Source: Gammaproteobacteria bacterium
GTDB taxonomy: Bacteria > Pseudomonadota > Gammaproteobacteria > SZUA-229
NCBI GenBank assembly: GCA_029881795.1
Contig: JAOULX010000006.1
Coordinates: 62,001-126,000, forward strand
Direction of reading: 5' to 3'
DNA: 64,000 bases
The translations under genes and the position numbers were made by a program. A model generated the notes under the pieces. That model was not told where the DNA came from, did not search any database, and saw only the letters and a program-made list of their open reading frames with translations. Of the stretch, positions 44,986 to 53,836 are shown piece after piece; the stretch's first letter is position 1, and every line of letters begins with the position of its first letter.

Positions 44986-46487
44986 TACTGATGACGGCTT
45001 TGTCGTTTACTATGTGACTGAGATACTGTGTTGTTGCGCTCAGCCTGCAGCAGACTGAAGTCTGGCTTGCCTTTTAGGCCTGAGCGTCTGAAGTCCTCAG
45101 TTAAAACCTGAACCACCTGTTGTTGTGGGATGTTAAGACAATCTGTCATGGCCTCAAATAACAGACTGAACAAACGGTTAAGTGAGATTTTGTGAGTCTG
45201 GTCTGTGGTTTTAAATAACCAGTCACTTAACTGCATAAAACAATGATACGGCGTACTGCCCAGTAAAATCGGCAGACTGTTTTTAAAGCGGCCTGAGTTG
45301 GCAATCAGGTCCCAGTATCTGGCAAAGCGGTTCATTCGCTGCATATTTTCAAAGCTGATATCTTTATTGCTAAGAATATTATAAGGCGCGACAGGGTTGT
45401 AGCGCATCTGATATTCGGCGGTGTGTCGGATGATTGGTGTGCCACGAAGTCGCTTCAGAATACCTACCTGTATTTCATGTGGCTTAAGGCTTACCAGTTG
45501 ATCAAAGCCGTGGCCAAAAGTTTGCAGGTTTTCTCCGGGCAGGCCGACAATTAAATCGGTATGCAGGTGTGCCTTGGTTTGATTGACCAGCCAGCTGATA
45601 TTTTCTGCAGATTTGCTGTTATTTTGTTTGCGGCTAATGGTTGCCTGAGTCAGCGGATCAAAACTCTGGATGCCTATTTCAAATTGTAGGCGTCCTTCAG
45701 GGAATTTTTTTATGATCTCCTTGAGTTTTTCCGGCAGATGATCGGGAATCAGTTCAAAGTGAAGAAATAAATCCTGATCCATTTTGTCCAGGAAAAAGTT
45801 AAGAATCCGGATACTGTTTTCAATTTTAAGATTAAAGGTTCTGTCAACAAACTTGAACTGCCTGACGCCTCTTTGATAAAGCGTATTCAGCTCACTGAGA
45901 AAAAGATCGAGGTCAAAAGGTATGGCTGTTTTATCAAGTGAAGACAGACAAAACTCGCATTTAAATGGACAGCCTCGTGAGGCTTCCACATAAATAATGC
46001 GGTTGTCTATATCTTCCTGTGTCAGCAGCTGGTAGGGCAGTTTGATCTGATCAAGTTGCGGTGTTTCTGCTGCTATGATCTTAACAGCTGGATTTTCAGC
46101 ATTGAGAATCTGCCGGCATAATTGTGCAAAAGCAAGGTCTGCCTGGCCGGTAATAACATAATCTGCATAATCGATGATTTTTTGTTCGCCGGTTTCATAA
46201 CTGATTTCAGGCCCGCCCAGGATCACCACAGTTTGCGGTGAAATAGTTTTTATCAGTGCTGCTAACTCAGTGCTTTGTGGCAGGTTCCAGATGTAAACAC
46301 CTAGCCCGATTATTTTAGGCTTTGATGACAGCAACTTTTCTGCGATATCGATAGCTCGGGAATTAATAATAAATTCCTTAATTTCGGTAATGGCTTGTAG
46401 CTCGTCCATGTTGGCATAAAGATACCGTGCGCCCAGTGAGGCGTGTATATAGCGGGCATTCAGAGTGGATATGATGATTTCAGACAT
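44985..46487 (-). CDS. B12-binding radical SAM protein (DUF4080 type)
   Basis: 500 residues. N-terminal B12-binding-like domain (about 1-135): ISTLNARYIHASLGARYLYA, PKIIGLGVYIWNL and VVILGGPEISYE. Radical SAM domain (about 165-390): YVEASRGCPFKCEFCLSSLD with the CxxxCxxC iron-sulfur motif, FKFVDRTFNLK and IGIQSFDPLT. C-terminal DUF4080-like domain. Family members are frequent in proteobacteria but have no assigned reaction; a role in methylation or lipid or RNA modification is possible. Co-translated with trmH, which may only be a local coincidence. Confidence 0.9.
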   Translation of the reverse strand: MSEIIISTLNARYIHASLGARYLYANMDELQAITEIKEFIINSRAIDIAEKLLSSKPKIIGLGVYIWNLPQSTELAALIKTISPQTVVILGGPEISYETGEQKIIDYADYVITGQADLAFAQLCRQILNAENPAVKIIAAETPQLDQIKLPYQLLTQEDIDNRIIYVEASRGCPFKCEFCLSSLDKTAIPFDLDLFLSELNTLYQRGVRQFKFVDRTFNLKIENSIRILNFFLDKMDQDLFLHFELIPDHLPEKLKEIIKKFPEGRLQFEIGIQSFDPLTQATISRKQNNSKSAENISWLVNQTKAHLHTDLIVGLPGENLQTFGHGFDQLVSLKPHEIQVGILKRLRGTPIIRHTAEYQMRYNPVAPYNILSNKDISFENMQRMNRFARYWDLIANSGRFKNSLPILLGSTPYHCFMQLSDWLFKTTDQTHKISLNRLFSLLFEAMTDCLNIPQQQVVQVLTEDFRRSGLKGKPDFSLLQAERNNTVSQSHSKRQSRHQ

Positions 46488-46571
46488 CGGATAATGATAC
46501 CAAGTTCAGCATAGGTTTTCGCTATCAAATCAGTTAATATATATTTTCTGATGTCTTGTAGCAGTCTGTCT

Positions 46572-46814
46572 ATGCGTGGATTTGTTCCCCCTGATCCTGA
46601 AACCCGAGTTTCGATTGAGCGCTATGCGGTGGTTTATGTGCCGCGACGCAGTCGAAAACGCTTTTCTATCGGATGTGTTGAGGTCGTGGACTCTGAAGAA
46701 CTGGCCAGATCTTCTGCAGATGAAGCCAGTAACCGGTTTCCGGCCAAGGTCATTGGCCCGTCAAAATCATCTGAGGGCCAGTATATTTATTATCTGGTCG
46801 AATGGTTATCTTAA
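46572..46814 (+). CDS. Conserved-looking small protein, function unknown
   Basis: 80 residues from the ATG at 46572 (an earlier ATG at 46551 adds 7 residues). It reads MRGFVPPDPETRVSIERYAV and later RSRKRFSIGCVEVV, SDEL-type EELARSSADEA and SSEGQYIYYLVEWLS. The regular alternation of charged and hydrophobic residues suggests a real folded protein, and I think I have seen similar short proteins in gammaproteobacteria, but I cannot name a family. An overlapping frame (46576-46845) looks far less protein-like. Confidence 0.6.
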   Translation: MRGFVPPDPETRVSIERYAVVYVPRRSRKRFSIGCVEVVDSEELARSSADEASNRFPAKVIGPSKSSEGQYIYYLVEWLS

Positions 46815-46828
46815 AAGACGCCTGACGA

Positions 46829-47146
46829 TTAATTATGCCCGCTAATTTTTGCGTGCAAAGGTTTGGTGGCCTCAAAGGTTTTAAGCTGTTCATCTGTGGC
46901 TTTGCTCTGATGGTTTTGCTTCCATTGATCCATGCTCATGCCATAGACCGCCTGAACCGCATCCGCATAATCGATTTCCTGGTTAAGCTCCTTCGCGGCA
47001 GACAGATACCATTTCGACAGGCAGTTTCGGCAAAAACCAGCCAGATTCATCAGGTCAATATTTTGCACATCGCTGCGATTTTGCAAGTGCTCGATCAGGC
47101 CACGAAATGCAGCGGCTTCAATTTCAGTTTTGGTTTTTAAATCCAT
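46829..47146 (-). CDS. DUF1244 family protein
   Basis: 105 residues from the ATG at 47146, which has GGAG seven bases upstream; the frame extends to 47275 but the extension looks non-coding. The sequence has AAAFRGLIEHLQNRSDVQNI and AGFCRNCLSKWYLSAAKELN, the typical DUF1244 core with two Cys spaced FCRNC, then YADAVQAVYGMSMDQWK. Function unknown. It is convergent with the small gene to its left, about 14 bp apart, and divergent from the DUF2288 gene. Confidence 0.85.
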   Translation of the reverse strand: MDLKTKTEIEAAAFRGLIEHLQNRSDVQNIDLMNLAGFCRNCLSKWYLSAAKELNQEIDYADAVQAVYGMSMDQWKQNHQSKATDEQLKTFEATKPLHAKISGHN

Positions 47147-47322
47147 AGCGACTCCAGTGTTTTTTTTGATGGTTCTAAGCGGCTGATAGTTTACCTTAAT
47201 TGCTGAGGATATTAAGACTGATGTACCGTTATTCGTCAGTGATGACTTTCTGACGGCATTCGGTTTTAACGCCATGCATAAACCGCTACAATAGCCGAAT
47301 TGATTTTGGGTGGCTTAGTAAG

Positions 47323-47637
47323 ATGTCTGAAGATGAAAACGAACTGATCAGTCAGTTACACGGTGAAACCGCTAAATTGCCATGGCATGAGCTGGAACGT
47401 CATTTTGCGCGAGGTTCGGTGATTAAGGTAGAGGTGGGAATGGACCTGCTTAAAGTTGCTGTGATTTTAACCAAGGATGATAAATCCAGCCTTGAAAAAC
47501 TTTTAGCCGACGGCTCTGTTGCCAATGCCTCAGTCGAAGATGCAAGCTTATGGCATGAATGTTCAACCGAGTTCTGGACAGTTGTCGTAGCACCCTGGGT
47601 TCTGGTTCAACCCATAGGTAACAAACTGGATTCATAA
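47323..47637 (+). CDS. DUF2288 family protein
   Basis: 104 residues. LISQLHGETAKLPWHELERH, FARGSVIKV and LWHECSTEFWTVVVAPWVL fit the DUF2288 family of small cytoplasmic proteins common in gammaproteobacteria and cyanobacteria. No function is assigned. It ends before a bidirectional hairpin shared with ygiQ. Confidence 0.85.
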   Translation: MSEDENELISQLHGETAKLPWHELERHFARGSVIKVEVGMDLLKVAVILTKDDKSSLEKLLADGSVANASVEDASLWHECSTEFWTVVVAPWVLVQPIGNKLDS

Positions 47638-47673
47638 ATCTCCATAAGCTGCTGATTTATAATGCAATTAGCA

Positions 47674-47708
47674 CCTTAAAAAAGGCTCTTAAAGAGGCTT
47701 TTTTAAGG
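47674..47708. terminator. Bidirectional terminator between DUF2288 gene and ygiQ
   Basis: A 35-bp near-perfect inverted repeat: CCTTAAAAAAG at 47674-47684 pairs with CTTTTTTAAGG at 47698-47708, and the inner CTCTT/AAGAG extends the stem, with one G-G mismatch. T-rich arms on both strands would end transcription from both convergent genes. Confidence 0.8.
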
Positions 47709-47736
47709 TCCGAAACAGAATCGCTTTGAGTGCTGT

Positions 47737-49902
47737 TTAAGGGCGCTTTTTATGAGCTTTTTGCGTCGTTGCAGGCCGCTTATTAGCTTCTCGCTTGGCA
47801 GCAGGAACAGCGGTTTTATGATTGGCAAAATAACTCGTTTTGTTTTTTTTGTGAGCACTCTTTGCAGTGGCAGATGTCTCACTGGCGGGTTGCCAGTTAG
47901 GCACCAGATGACGTTTGCCATTGCCGATTAAATCAGCACGGCCCATCTTTTTAAGGGCTTCCCGAAGTAGTGGCCAGTTCTCTGCTGCATGGTAACGTAA
48001 AAAGGCTTTGTGCAGACGACGCTGTTTGGCACCACTGACGGTGTTTACATTTTCCGATGTTCTGCTGATGCTTTTCAATGGGTTTTTACCGCTGTGGTAC
48101 ATCGCAGAAGCAATTGCCAGTGGTGTCGGTAAAAAAGCCTGTACCTGATCCGGCCTGAAATTATTCTTTTTCAGCCAGAGCGCCAGATTCAACATGTCTT
48201 CATCAGTGGTGCCGGGGTGAGCAGAGATAAAGTAAGGAATTAAATATTGTTCTTTACCGGCTTGCTCGGAGTATTTTTCAAACATTTCTTTAAAGCGATC
48301 ATAGCTGCCGATACCCGGCTTCATCATTTTGCTGAGCGGGCCTTGTTCGGTGTGTTCGGGCGCGATTTTAAGGTAGCCGCCGACATGGTGTGTGACCAGT
48401 TCCTTGACGTACTCTGGTGATTCAACGGCCAGGTCATAGCGCAAGCCTGACGCGATGAAAATTTTCTTGATACCGGCAAGGGAGCGTGCCCGTCGATACA
48501 GACTGATCAGTGGCTTATGATCAGTATTGAGGTTTTCACAAATCCCTGGATAAACACAGGATAAACGCCGGCATGAGCTTTCTATTTTCTTACTCTTGCA
48601 GCTGAGCCGGTACATATTCGCTGTTGGGCCGCCAAGATCGGAAATATGGCCGGTAAAGCCAGGCACCTGATCGCGTATATTTTCAATTTCCTGGATCACG
48701 GAATCTTCAGATCGGCTTTGAATGACACGGCCTTCGTGTTCAGTAATCGAACAGAAAGTGCAGCCACCGAAGCAGCCGCGCATGATATTGATGGAAAAAC
48801 GAATCATTTCATAGGCTGGCATTTTTGCCTGACCGTAGCTCGGGTGCGGCTGACGTGTATAAGGAAATTCAAAAAGCCGGTCAAATTCTTCGGTGCTCAG
48901 TGGCTGCGGTGGCGGGTTCAGCCAAACCAGCCGTTTACCGTGCTGCTGGATTAAAGCACGGGCATTACCGGGGTTGGTTTCAAGGTGAAAGACGCGTGAC
49001 GCATGCGCGTAGGTTACGCTGTCACTGAGTACCTGATCATAGCTAGGCAGGCGAATCACGGTATTGTGGCGATCCAGTTTAGAACGGCGCTTTTCAAAAT
49101 GAACCACGTTATCGGATTCGATAGCGGGCTGATCTTTACAGTCTGGCGTGGCCAGATACGGATCGCCGTGGGCTTCAACACGACCGGGCTGATCAACATC
49201 AGTTGAATTGATAACGGTGATATTGTCCGGGATGGTCTGCGTCATAAACGCGCTACCACGGATATCGGTAATCTCATTAATGGCTTCGCCCTGTGCCAGC
49301 CGGTGCGCCAGTTCAACAATCGCACGCTCAGCATTGCCAAACAGTAACATGTCGGCTTTTGAGTCAGGTAACACCGAACGACGGACTTTTTCTGACCAGT
49401 AGTCATAATGCGCAATACGTCTGAGACTGGCTTCGATGCCACCGATAATAACGGGGACGCCTTTAAAAGCCTCGCGAGCGCGCTGAGCATAAACGATCAC
49501 CGAACGGTCTGGTCGTTTACCGGCTTCTCCGCCTGCTGTATAGGCATCATTACTGCGAATTTTTTTATCCGATGTATAGCGATTAACCATCGAGTCCATA
49601 TTGCCCGCGGTAATGCCAAAAAACAGATTCGGTTTACCCAGTCTGCTAAAGGCATCTTTAGAATGCCAGTCTGGCTGCGAGATAATACCGACCCTGAAGC
49701 CCTGAGATTCGAGTAATCGGCCAATTAAAGCCATACCAAAACTGGGGTGGTCAACGTAGGCGTCGCCTGTCACCAGAATAATATCGCAGGAATCCCAGCC
49801 CAAGTCGTCCATTTCGTCACGGCTCATTGGTAACACAGGGGCTGTACCGAAACGTTTAGCCCAGTATTGGCGGTAGGAAAATAGTGAGGAAGTAGATGAC
49901 AT
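47737..49902 (-). CDS. ygiQ: YgiQ-family radical SAM protein
   Basis: 721 residues. N-terminal domain has [56 protein letters not shown] and [17 protein letters not shown]. The radical SAM core has [18 protein letters not shown] with the CxxxCxxC motif, then [11 protein letters not shown] and [11 protein letters not shown]. The C-terminal part has [15 protein letters not shown] and [16 protein letters not shown], followed by a lysine- and alanine-rich tail. It is full length for the family, whose reaction is unknown. Nothing in the context suggests a substrate. Confidence 0.94.
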   Translation of the reverse strand: MSSTSSLFSYRQYWAKRFGTAPVLPMSRDEMDDLGWDSCDIILVTGDAYVDHPSFGMALIGRLLESQGFRVGIISQPDWHSKDAFSRLGKPNLFFGITAGNMDSMVNRYTSDKKIRSNDAYTAGGEAGKRPDRSVIVYAQRAREAFKGVPVIIGGIEASLRRIAHYDYWSEKVRRSVLPDSKADMLLFGNAERAIVELAHRLAQGEAINEITDIRGSAFMTQTIPDNITVINSTDVDQPGRVEAHGDPYLATPDCKDQPAIESDNVVHFEKRRSKLDRHNTVIRLPSYDQVLSDSVTYAHASRVFHLETNPGNARALIQQHGKRLVWLNPPPQPLSTEEFDRLFEFPYTRQPHPSYGQAKMPAYEMIRFSINIMRGCFGGCTFCSITEHEGRVIQSRSEDSVIQEIENIRDQVPGFTGHISDLGGPTANMYRLSCKSKKIESSCRRLSCVYPGICENLNTDHKPLISLYRRARSLAGIKKIFIASGLRYDLAVESPEYVKELVTHHVGGYLKIAPEHTEQGPLSKMMKPGIGSYDRFKEMFEKYSEQAGKEQYLIPYFISAHPGTTDEDMLNLALWLKKNNFRPDQVQAFLPTPLAIASAMYHSGKNPLKSISRTSENVNTVSGAKQRRLHKAFLRYHAAENWPLLREALKKMGRADLIGNGKRHLVPNWQPASETSATAKSAHKKNKTSYFANHKTAVPAAKREANKRPATTQKAHKKRP

Positions 49903-50099
49903 AATGATAAATGAGCGCTAAAAGTGTTATTCTAGCATTGTTGTATCAATAAATAAGCTGATAAAAAGCATGTTTTAGCTTAAAATCAGTGCATAACTAA
50001 GCTAATATTATTCGATGATAACAATAATAAAATGCTATCTGTCTGTAACTACTTTTTTGCTCCACTACAGCTAAATGCGTAAATCAGGATGAAAGTTAT

Positions 50100-51008
50100 A
50101 TGCTGTTTAAACTAAAGCCCGTTGTCTTTCTTGCAGTACTTTTTTTACTGGCTTGCACATCAGATCACGATCAGAATAATTATCAGCCTTCATTTGCTTC
50201 AGCGAACAACGCCAAGACTACTACCCAATATATATTTGGTGTTCATCCATTACATAATCCGCAACGTTTGCATGAGGTTTTTTCTCCATTAATGACGTAT
50301 TTAAGTCAGCATGTTGATAATGCCACGTTTAAACTCGAAGCCTCTCGAAACTACGCCTCGTATAATAAAAAACTGTACGCCGGAAAATTTGATTTTGCAT
50401 TGCCTAACCCGTATCAAACCGTTAATGCAATTAAAAAAGGCTATAAGGTTTTTGGTAAAATGGCCGATGACCATAAGTTCAGAGGGATTATTCTGGTTCG
50501 AAAAGACAGCCAGATTCAGTCAATTTCAGATTTAAAAGGCAAGGTGGTCAGTTATCCTGCGCCTACCGCACTGGCAGCCACCATGATGCCACAATATTAT
50601 ATCCAGACTCACGGGCTTAATGTCATGAAGGACATAGATAATCGCTATGTCGGCTCGCAAGAATCTTCGATTATGAATGTGTTTTTTAATCATTCTGCCG
50701 CTGCAGCAACCTGGCCGTTTCCATGGATATCATTGTCTCGTGAAAGACCCGAGCTTGCACAGCAGCTTGAAGTCAAGTGGCAGACTGAGACGCTGCCTAA
50801 TAACGGCTTGATTGTAAAGCCAGATGTTGATCAGGCTGTTGTAGACAAGGTCGGTTTTCTATTATTCAGATTACATCAAAATACCGAAGGCAAAGAAATT
50901 CTGTCACGAATGGAATTATCGGCTTTTGAGGTGGCTAACCAGGATACTTATCTACCTGTCAGCCAGTTTCTGGAAAAGTTTTCCAGAGAAGTCAGGCCGT
51001 TAAACTGA
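50100..51008 (+). CDS. PhnD-like periplasmic binding lipoprotein
   Basis: 302 residues. Lipoprotein signal with lipobox LLAC (Cys about 19). The mature part resembles phosphate/phosphonate/phosphite binding proteins (PhnD type): YIFGVHPLHNPQRLHEVFSP, KFDFALPNPYQTVNAIKKGY, DLKGKVVSYPAPTALAATMM and SIMNVFFNHSAAAATWPFP. No permease or ATPase gene is adjacent; instead it is followed after 6 bp by a hybrid sensor kinase. It probably acts as the ligand-binding sensor partner of that kinase rather than as a transporter part. The ligand is unknown. Confidence 0.87.
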   Translation: MLFKLKPVVFLAVLFLLACTSDHDQNNYQPSFASANNAKTTTQYIFGVHPLHNPQRLHEVFSPLMTYLSQHVDNATFKLEASRNYASYNKKLYAGKFDFALPNPYQTVNAIKKGYKVFGKMADDHKFRGIILVRKDSQIQSISDLKGKVVSYPAPTALAATMMPQYYIQTHGLNVMKDIDNRYVGSQESSIMNVFFNHSAAAATWPFPWISLSRERPELAQQLEVKWQTETLPNNGLIVKPDVDQAVVDKVGFLLFRLHQNTEGKEILSRMELSAFEVANQDTYLPVSQFLEKFSREVRPLN

Positions 51009-51014
51009 TACCTT

Positions 51015-53684
51015 ATGCCAGCATTTTTATCTAAACTTGTTTTTTCTTCTTTGGCGCGCCAGCTGATACTGGGTATTGCAGCTGTACATGCTGTCTTAAT
51101 GACTATCTTTGTGTTTGATCTTGTCGAAAGACAACGTGAATTTATGCTTAGCCAAAGTCATCAGCATGCTATCGGTCTGGTGGCTACGCTGGCAACTAAT
51201 GGCACCTCATGGGTGCTGGCAAACGACCTTGCCGGTATTGATGAAATTATCCATTCACAAAGTAATTACCCTGATCTGGAATATGCCATGTTCATCGATC
51301 GACAGGGCAAAGTGCTTGGCTATACCGACAGAAGTAAAGTGGGTATGTATCTGAGTGATAATGTCAGTAAAAAAATATTTGATAATGTTAATGAAATTAA
51401 AACCGTTGTGCAGTCAGATTCTTTGATTGATGTGGCCGCACCAGTTGTGGTTAACAGAGAAATCATCGGCTGGGCACGAGTCGGTATCAGTCGTAGTTCG
51501 ATGAGCAATAATCTGGCGCTGGTTACAAAGAATGGGCTTATTTATACCACCATAGCCATTATTGTCGGCATACTGTTTGCCTGGGGAATGGCACGTGGTC
51601 TAACCAAAGGAATACGGCAGTTAAAGAGTGCTATCGATCAGATATCGAATGGCTCCAGAGATGTGGTCTGTGAACTGAATCGTCAGGATGAGCTGGAAGA
51701 TCTGGGGAATGACTTCAATAAGATGCTGATTACACTTAAAGATCATGAGAACCGGATAGTTGAATCGCATGAGGCTTTAAGCCTGAGTGAACGAAAAATC
51801 AGCCAGCTGATTGATAATTTACGAACCGAATATGTTTTTTATTCACATGATGTCAACGGTATATTTACTTATTTAAGCCCATCAATTACCGATGTTCTGG
51901 GTTATAGCAATGAAGAATATCTTAAAAAATATGATACTTTCTTTACCGATAATCCACTAAATGAGCTGGCTGTTGATATTACCAATAAAGTTCTTCAGGG
52001 ACAGCGAATACCTCCTTATGAAGTTGAAATATTTCATAAAGATGGCAGCAAACGTATCATGGAAGTAACCGAATCGCCTGTCACCAACACCAAGGGAAAG
52101 GTAATTGCTGTTGAAGGACTGGCACGGGATATTACGGTTTTTAAAGAAGTTGCCAATACTCTTAAAGCAGAAAAAGATAAATTTCAGCGCGAGCAGGTTT
52201 TAATCGAATCGATAATTAATGCAATTCCTGATCATATTTATTACAAAGACACTCAGGGTGTTTATATTGGTTCAAATAAAGCTTTTAATGATTACGTAGG
52301 CCTTTCAAAGCATCAGATGCTGGATAAAACAGATGCTGATTTACTGACACCACAACAGGCACTGGCAAACCGAACGATAGAAAAGGAAATACTTGTTAGT
52401 GGACTGAGTAAACACAGCGAAGATATTATCGCTGATAAAGACGGTAATGAAAAAATATTTGACACACTTCATACTGCTTTTAGAAAAGATGACGGAGAGG
52501 CTCTTGGTTTTATTCAGATCAGTCGTGATATTACCGAGATTAGAAATAAAGAAATTCAGCTCAGACGATCACAAAGAATGGATGCTCTGGGTAAGCTGAC
52601 TGGAGGCATTGCACATGATTATAATAATTTACTCGGTGTTATTATCGGCTACTCTGAACTGCTTTCATTATCGGTTAAAGATGAAAAGTTAAAACTGTTT
52701 TCTGATGAAATCATGAAAGCAGGTGAGCGTGGTTCGAGACTGACTAAAAAACTATTATCTTTTACTAAGAACCAGAACATCTCTGCATCAGCGATCAATA
52801 TCAATCAAATACTTCAAGCTGATTTAAGTATGATCCAGAAAACCCTGACAGCGCGGATTGAGATTGATCTCGATCTTGATAAATCATTATGGCAAACCTG
52901 GCTGGATATCGGTGACTTTCAGGATGCGGTACTGAATATGTGCATTAATTCGATGCATGCTATGCCTGACGGCGGTCAGTTACATATCAAAACCAAGAAC
53001 CTCTCACTTTCTCAGACAGAAGCAGACACAAAGCATATTGTCCCCGGTGACTATGTTTTACTGAGTATATCTGATACCGGTTGTGGGATGGATGAGGTAA
53101 CAAAAGAACGTTTGTTTGATCCTTTTTTTACAACTAAAGGCGAGCAGGGTTCAGGTCTTGGTTTGAGTCAGGTATTTGGTTTTGTTAATCGCTCAAAAGG
53201 TTTTATTAATATTTATTCGGAGCTGGGAAGAGGCAGTACTTTTAATCTTTACTTTAATAGACTGTTCAATAAAGGTGAGCGTTCAAAAAATGAAGATGCT
53301 GACGTAATAACTCCAAAATCCAGTGGTGAAACTATTCTGGTTGTTGATGATGAGCCGGCATTAAAAGCCCTTGCAGCACAGATATTGCAAAATAATGGTT
53401 ATACTGTTTTTCAGGCCGCTGATGCTCACGCTGCACTTGACTGGCTTGAAAAAGAACACGTTGATCTTGTGGTTAGTGACATTATCATGCCTGAAATAGA
53501 TGGATACGAACTGGCATCAGCTATTAATCATAAGTACCCTGCTGTAAAAATAATACTGGCCAGTGGTTTTGCAAAACATGAGTCAAGCAATCCAGAGCAC
53601 ATTCAGCTAACTAAAGATTTATTACATAAGCCTTATTCTTCTGCTGAGCTGCTTACTGCGGTGCATCAGAGCTTGACGAAGTAA
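51015..53684 (+). CDS. Hybrid sensor histidine kinase (PAS-PAS-HisKA-HATPase-REC)
   Basis: 889 residues. Two transmembrane helices (about 18-38 and 172-192) frame a periplasmic sensor of about 130 residues; a HAMP linker (about 195-245), two PAS domains (about 265-375 and 395-510), HisKA with GKLTGGIAHDYNNLLGVIIG (phospho-His), an ATPase domain with NMCINSMHAMPDG, SISDTGCGMDE and GSGLGLSQVFG, and a C-terminal receiver (about 770-885; ILVVDDEPALKAL, phospho-Asp in VVSDIIMPEIDG). No DNA-binding output domain, so it must pass phosphate to another protein. It is co-transcribed with the PhnD-like lipoprotein gene. Confidence 0.95.
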   Translation: MPAFLSKLVFSSLARQLILGIAAVHAVLMTIFVFDLVERQREFMLSQSHQHAIGLVATLATNGTSWVLANDLAGIDEIIHSQSNYPDLEYAMFIDRQGKVLGYTDRSKVGMYLSDNVSKKIFDNVNEIKTVVQSDSLIDVAAPVVVNREIIGWARVGISRSSMSNNLALVTKNGLIYTTIAIIVGILFAWGMARGLTKGIRQLKSAIDQISNGSRDVVCELNRQDELEDLGNDFNKMLITLKDHENRIVESHEALSLSERKISQLIDNLRTEYVFYSHDVNGIFTYLSPSITDVLGYSNEEYLKKYDTFFTDNPLNELAVDITNKVLQGQRIPPYEVEIFHKDGSKRIMEVTESPVTNTKGKVIAVEGLARDITVFKEVANTLKAEKDKFQREQVLIESIINAIPDHIYYKDTQGVYIGSNKAFNDYVGLSKHQMLDKTDADLLTPQQALANRTIEKEILVSGLSKHSEDIIADKDGNEKIFDTLHTAFRKDDGEALGFIQISRDITEIRNKEIQLRRSQRMDALGKLTGGIAHDYNNLLGVIIGYSELLSLSVKDEKLKLFSDEIMKAGERGSRLTKKLLSFTKNQNISASAININQILQADLSMIQKTLTARIEIDLDLDKSLWQTWLDIGDFQDAVLNMCINSMHAMPDGGQLHIKTKNLSLSQTEADTKHIVPGDYVLLSISDTGCGMDEVTKERLFDPFFTTKGEQGSGLGLSQVFGFVNRSKGFINIYSELGRGSTFNLYFNRLFNKGERSKNEDADVITPKSSGETILVVDDEPALKALAAQILQNNGYTVFQAADAHAALDWLEKEHVDLVVSDIIMPEIDGYELASAINHKYPAVKIILASGFAKHESSNPEHIQLTKDLLHKPYSSAELLTAVHQSLTK

Positions 53685-53694
53685 GGTTGGGTAT

Positions 53695-53726
53695 ATCAGG
53701 CTGTCTGTGACTGTAGACAGCCTGAT
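53695..53726 (+). terminator. Long perfect hairpin after hybrid kinase gene
   Basis: ATCAGGCTGTCT (53695-53706) pairs perfectly with AGACAGCCTGAT (53715-53726) around an 8-nt loop, 11 bp after the kinase stop. No good T-run follows on either strand (only GAGTGAATATTTT on the plus strand), so it may act as an mRNA 3'-end stabiliser or a weak terminator. Confidence 0.6.
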
Positions 53727-53836
53727 GAGTGAATATTTTATTGGCGGTCGTTCGCTGCTTTCGCAGCATAGCAAAACTCATTATCCCTGGCGCTAATGCT
53801 AACGGCCATAGCAAACTAGCCAGGCCGTGCACAGCT

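Noticed and set aside
46576-46845. 89-codon frame overlapping the small gene at 46572
   Set aside because: Rich in Trp, Cys and Met without pattern; the other frame looks like a real protein. Only one of the two is likely.
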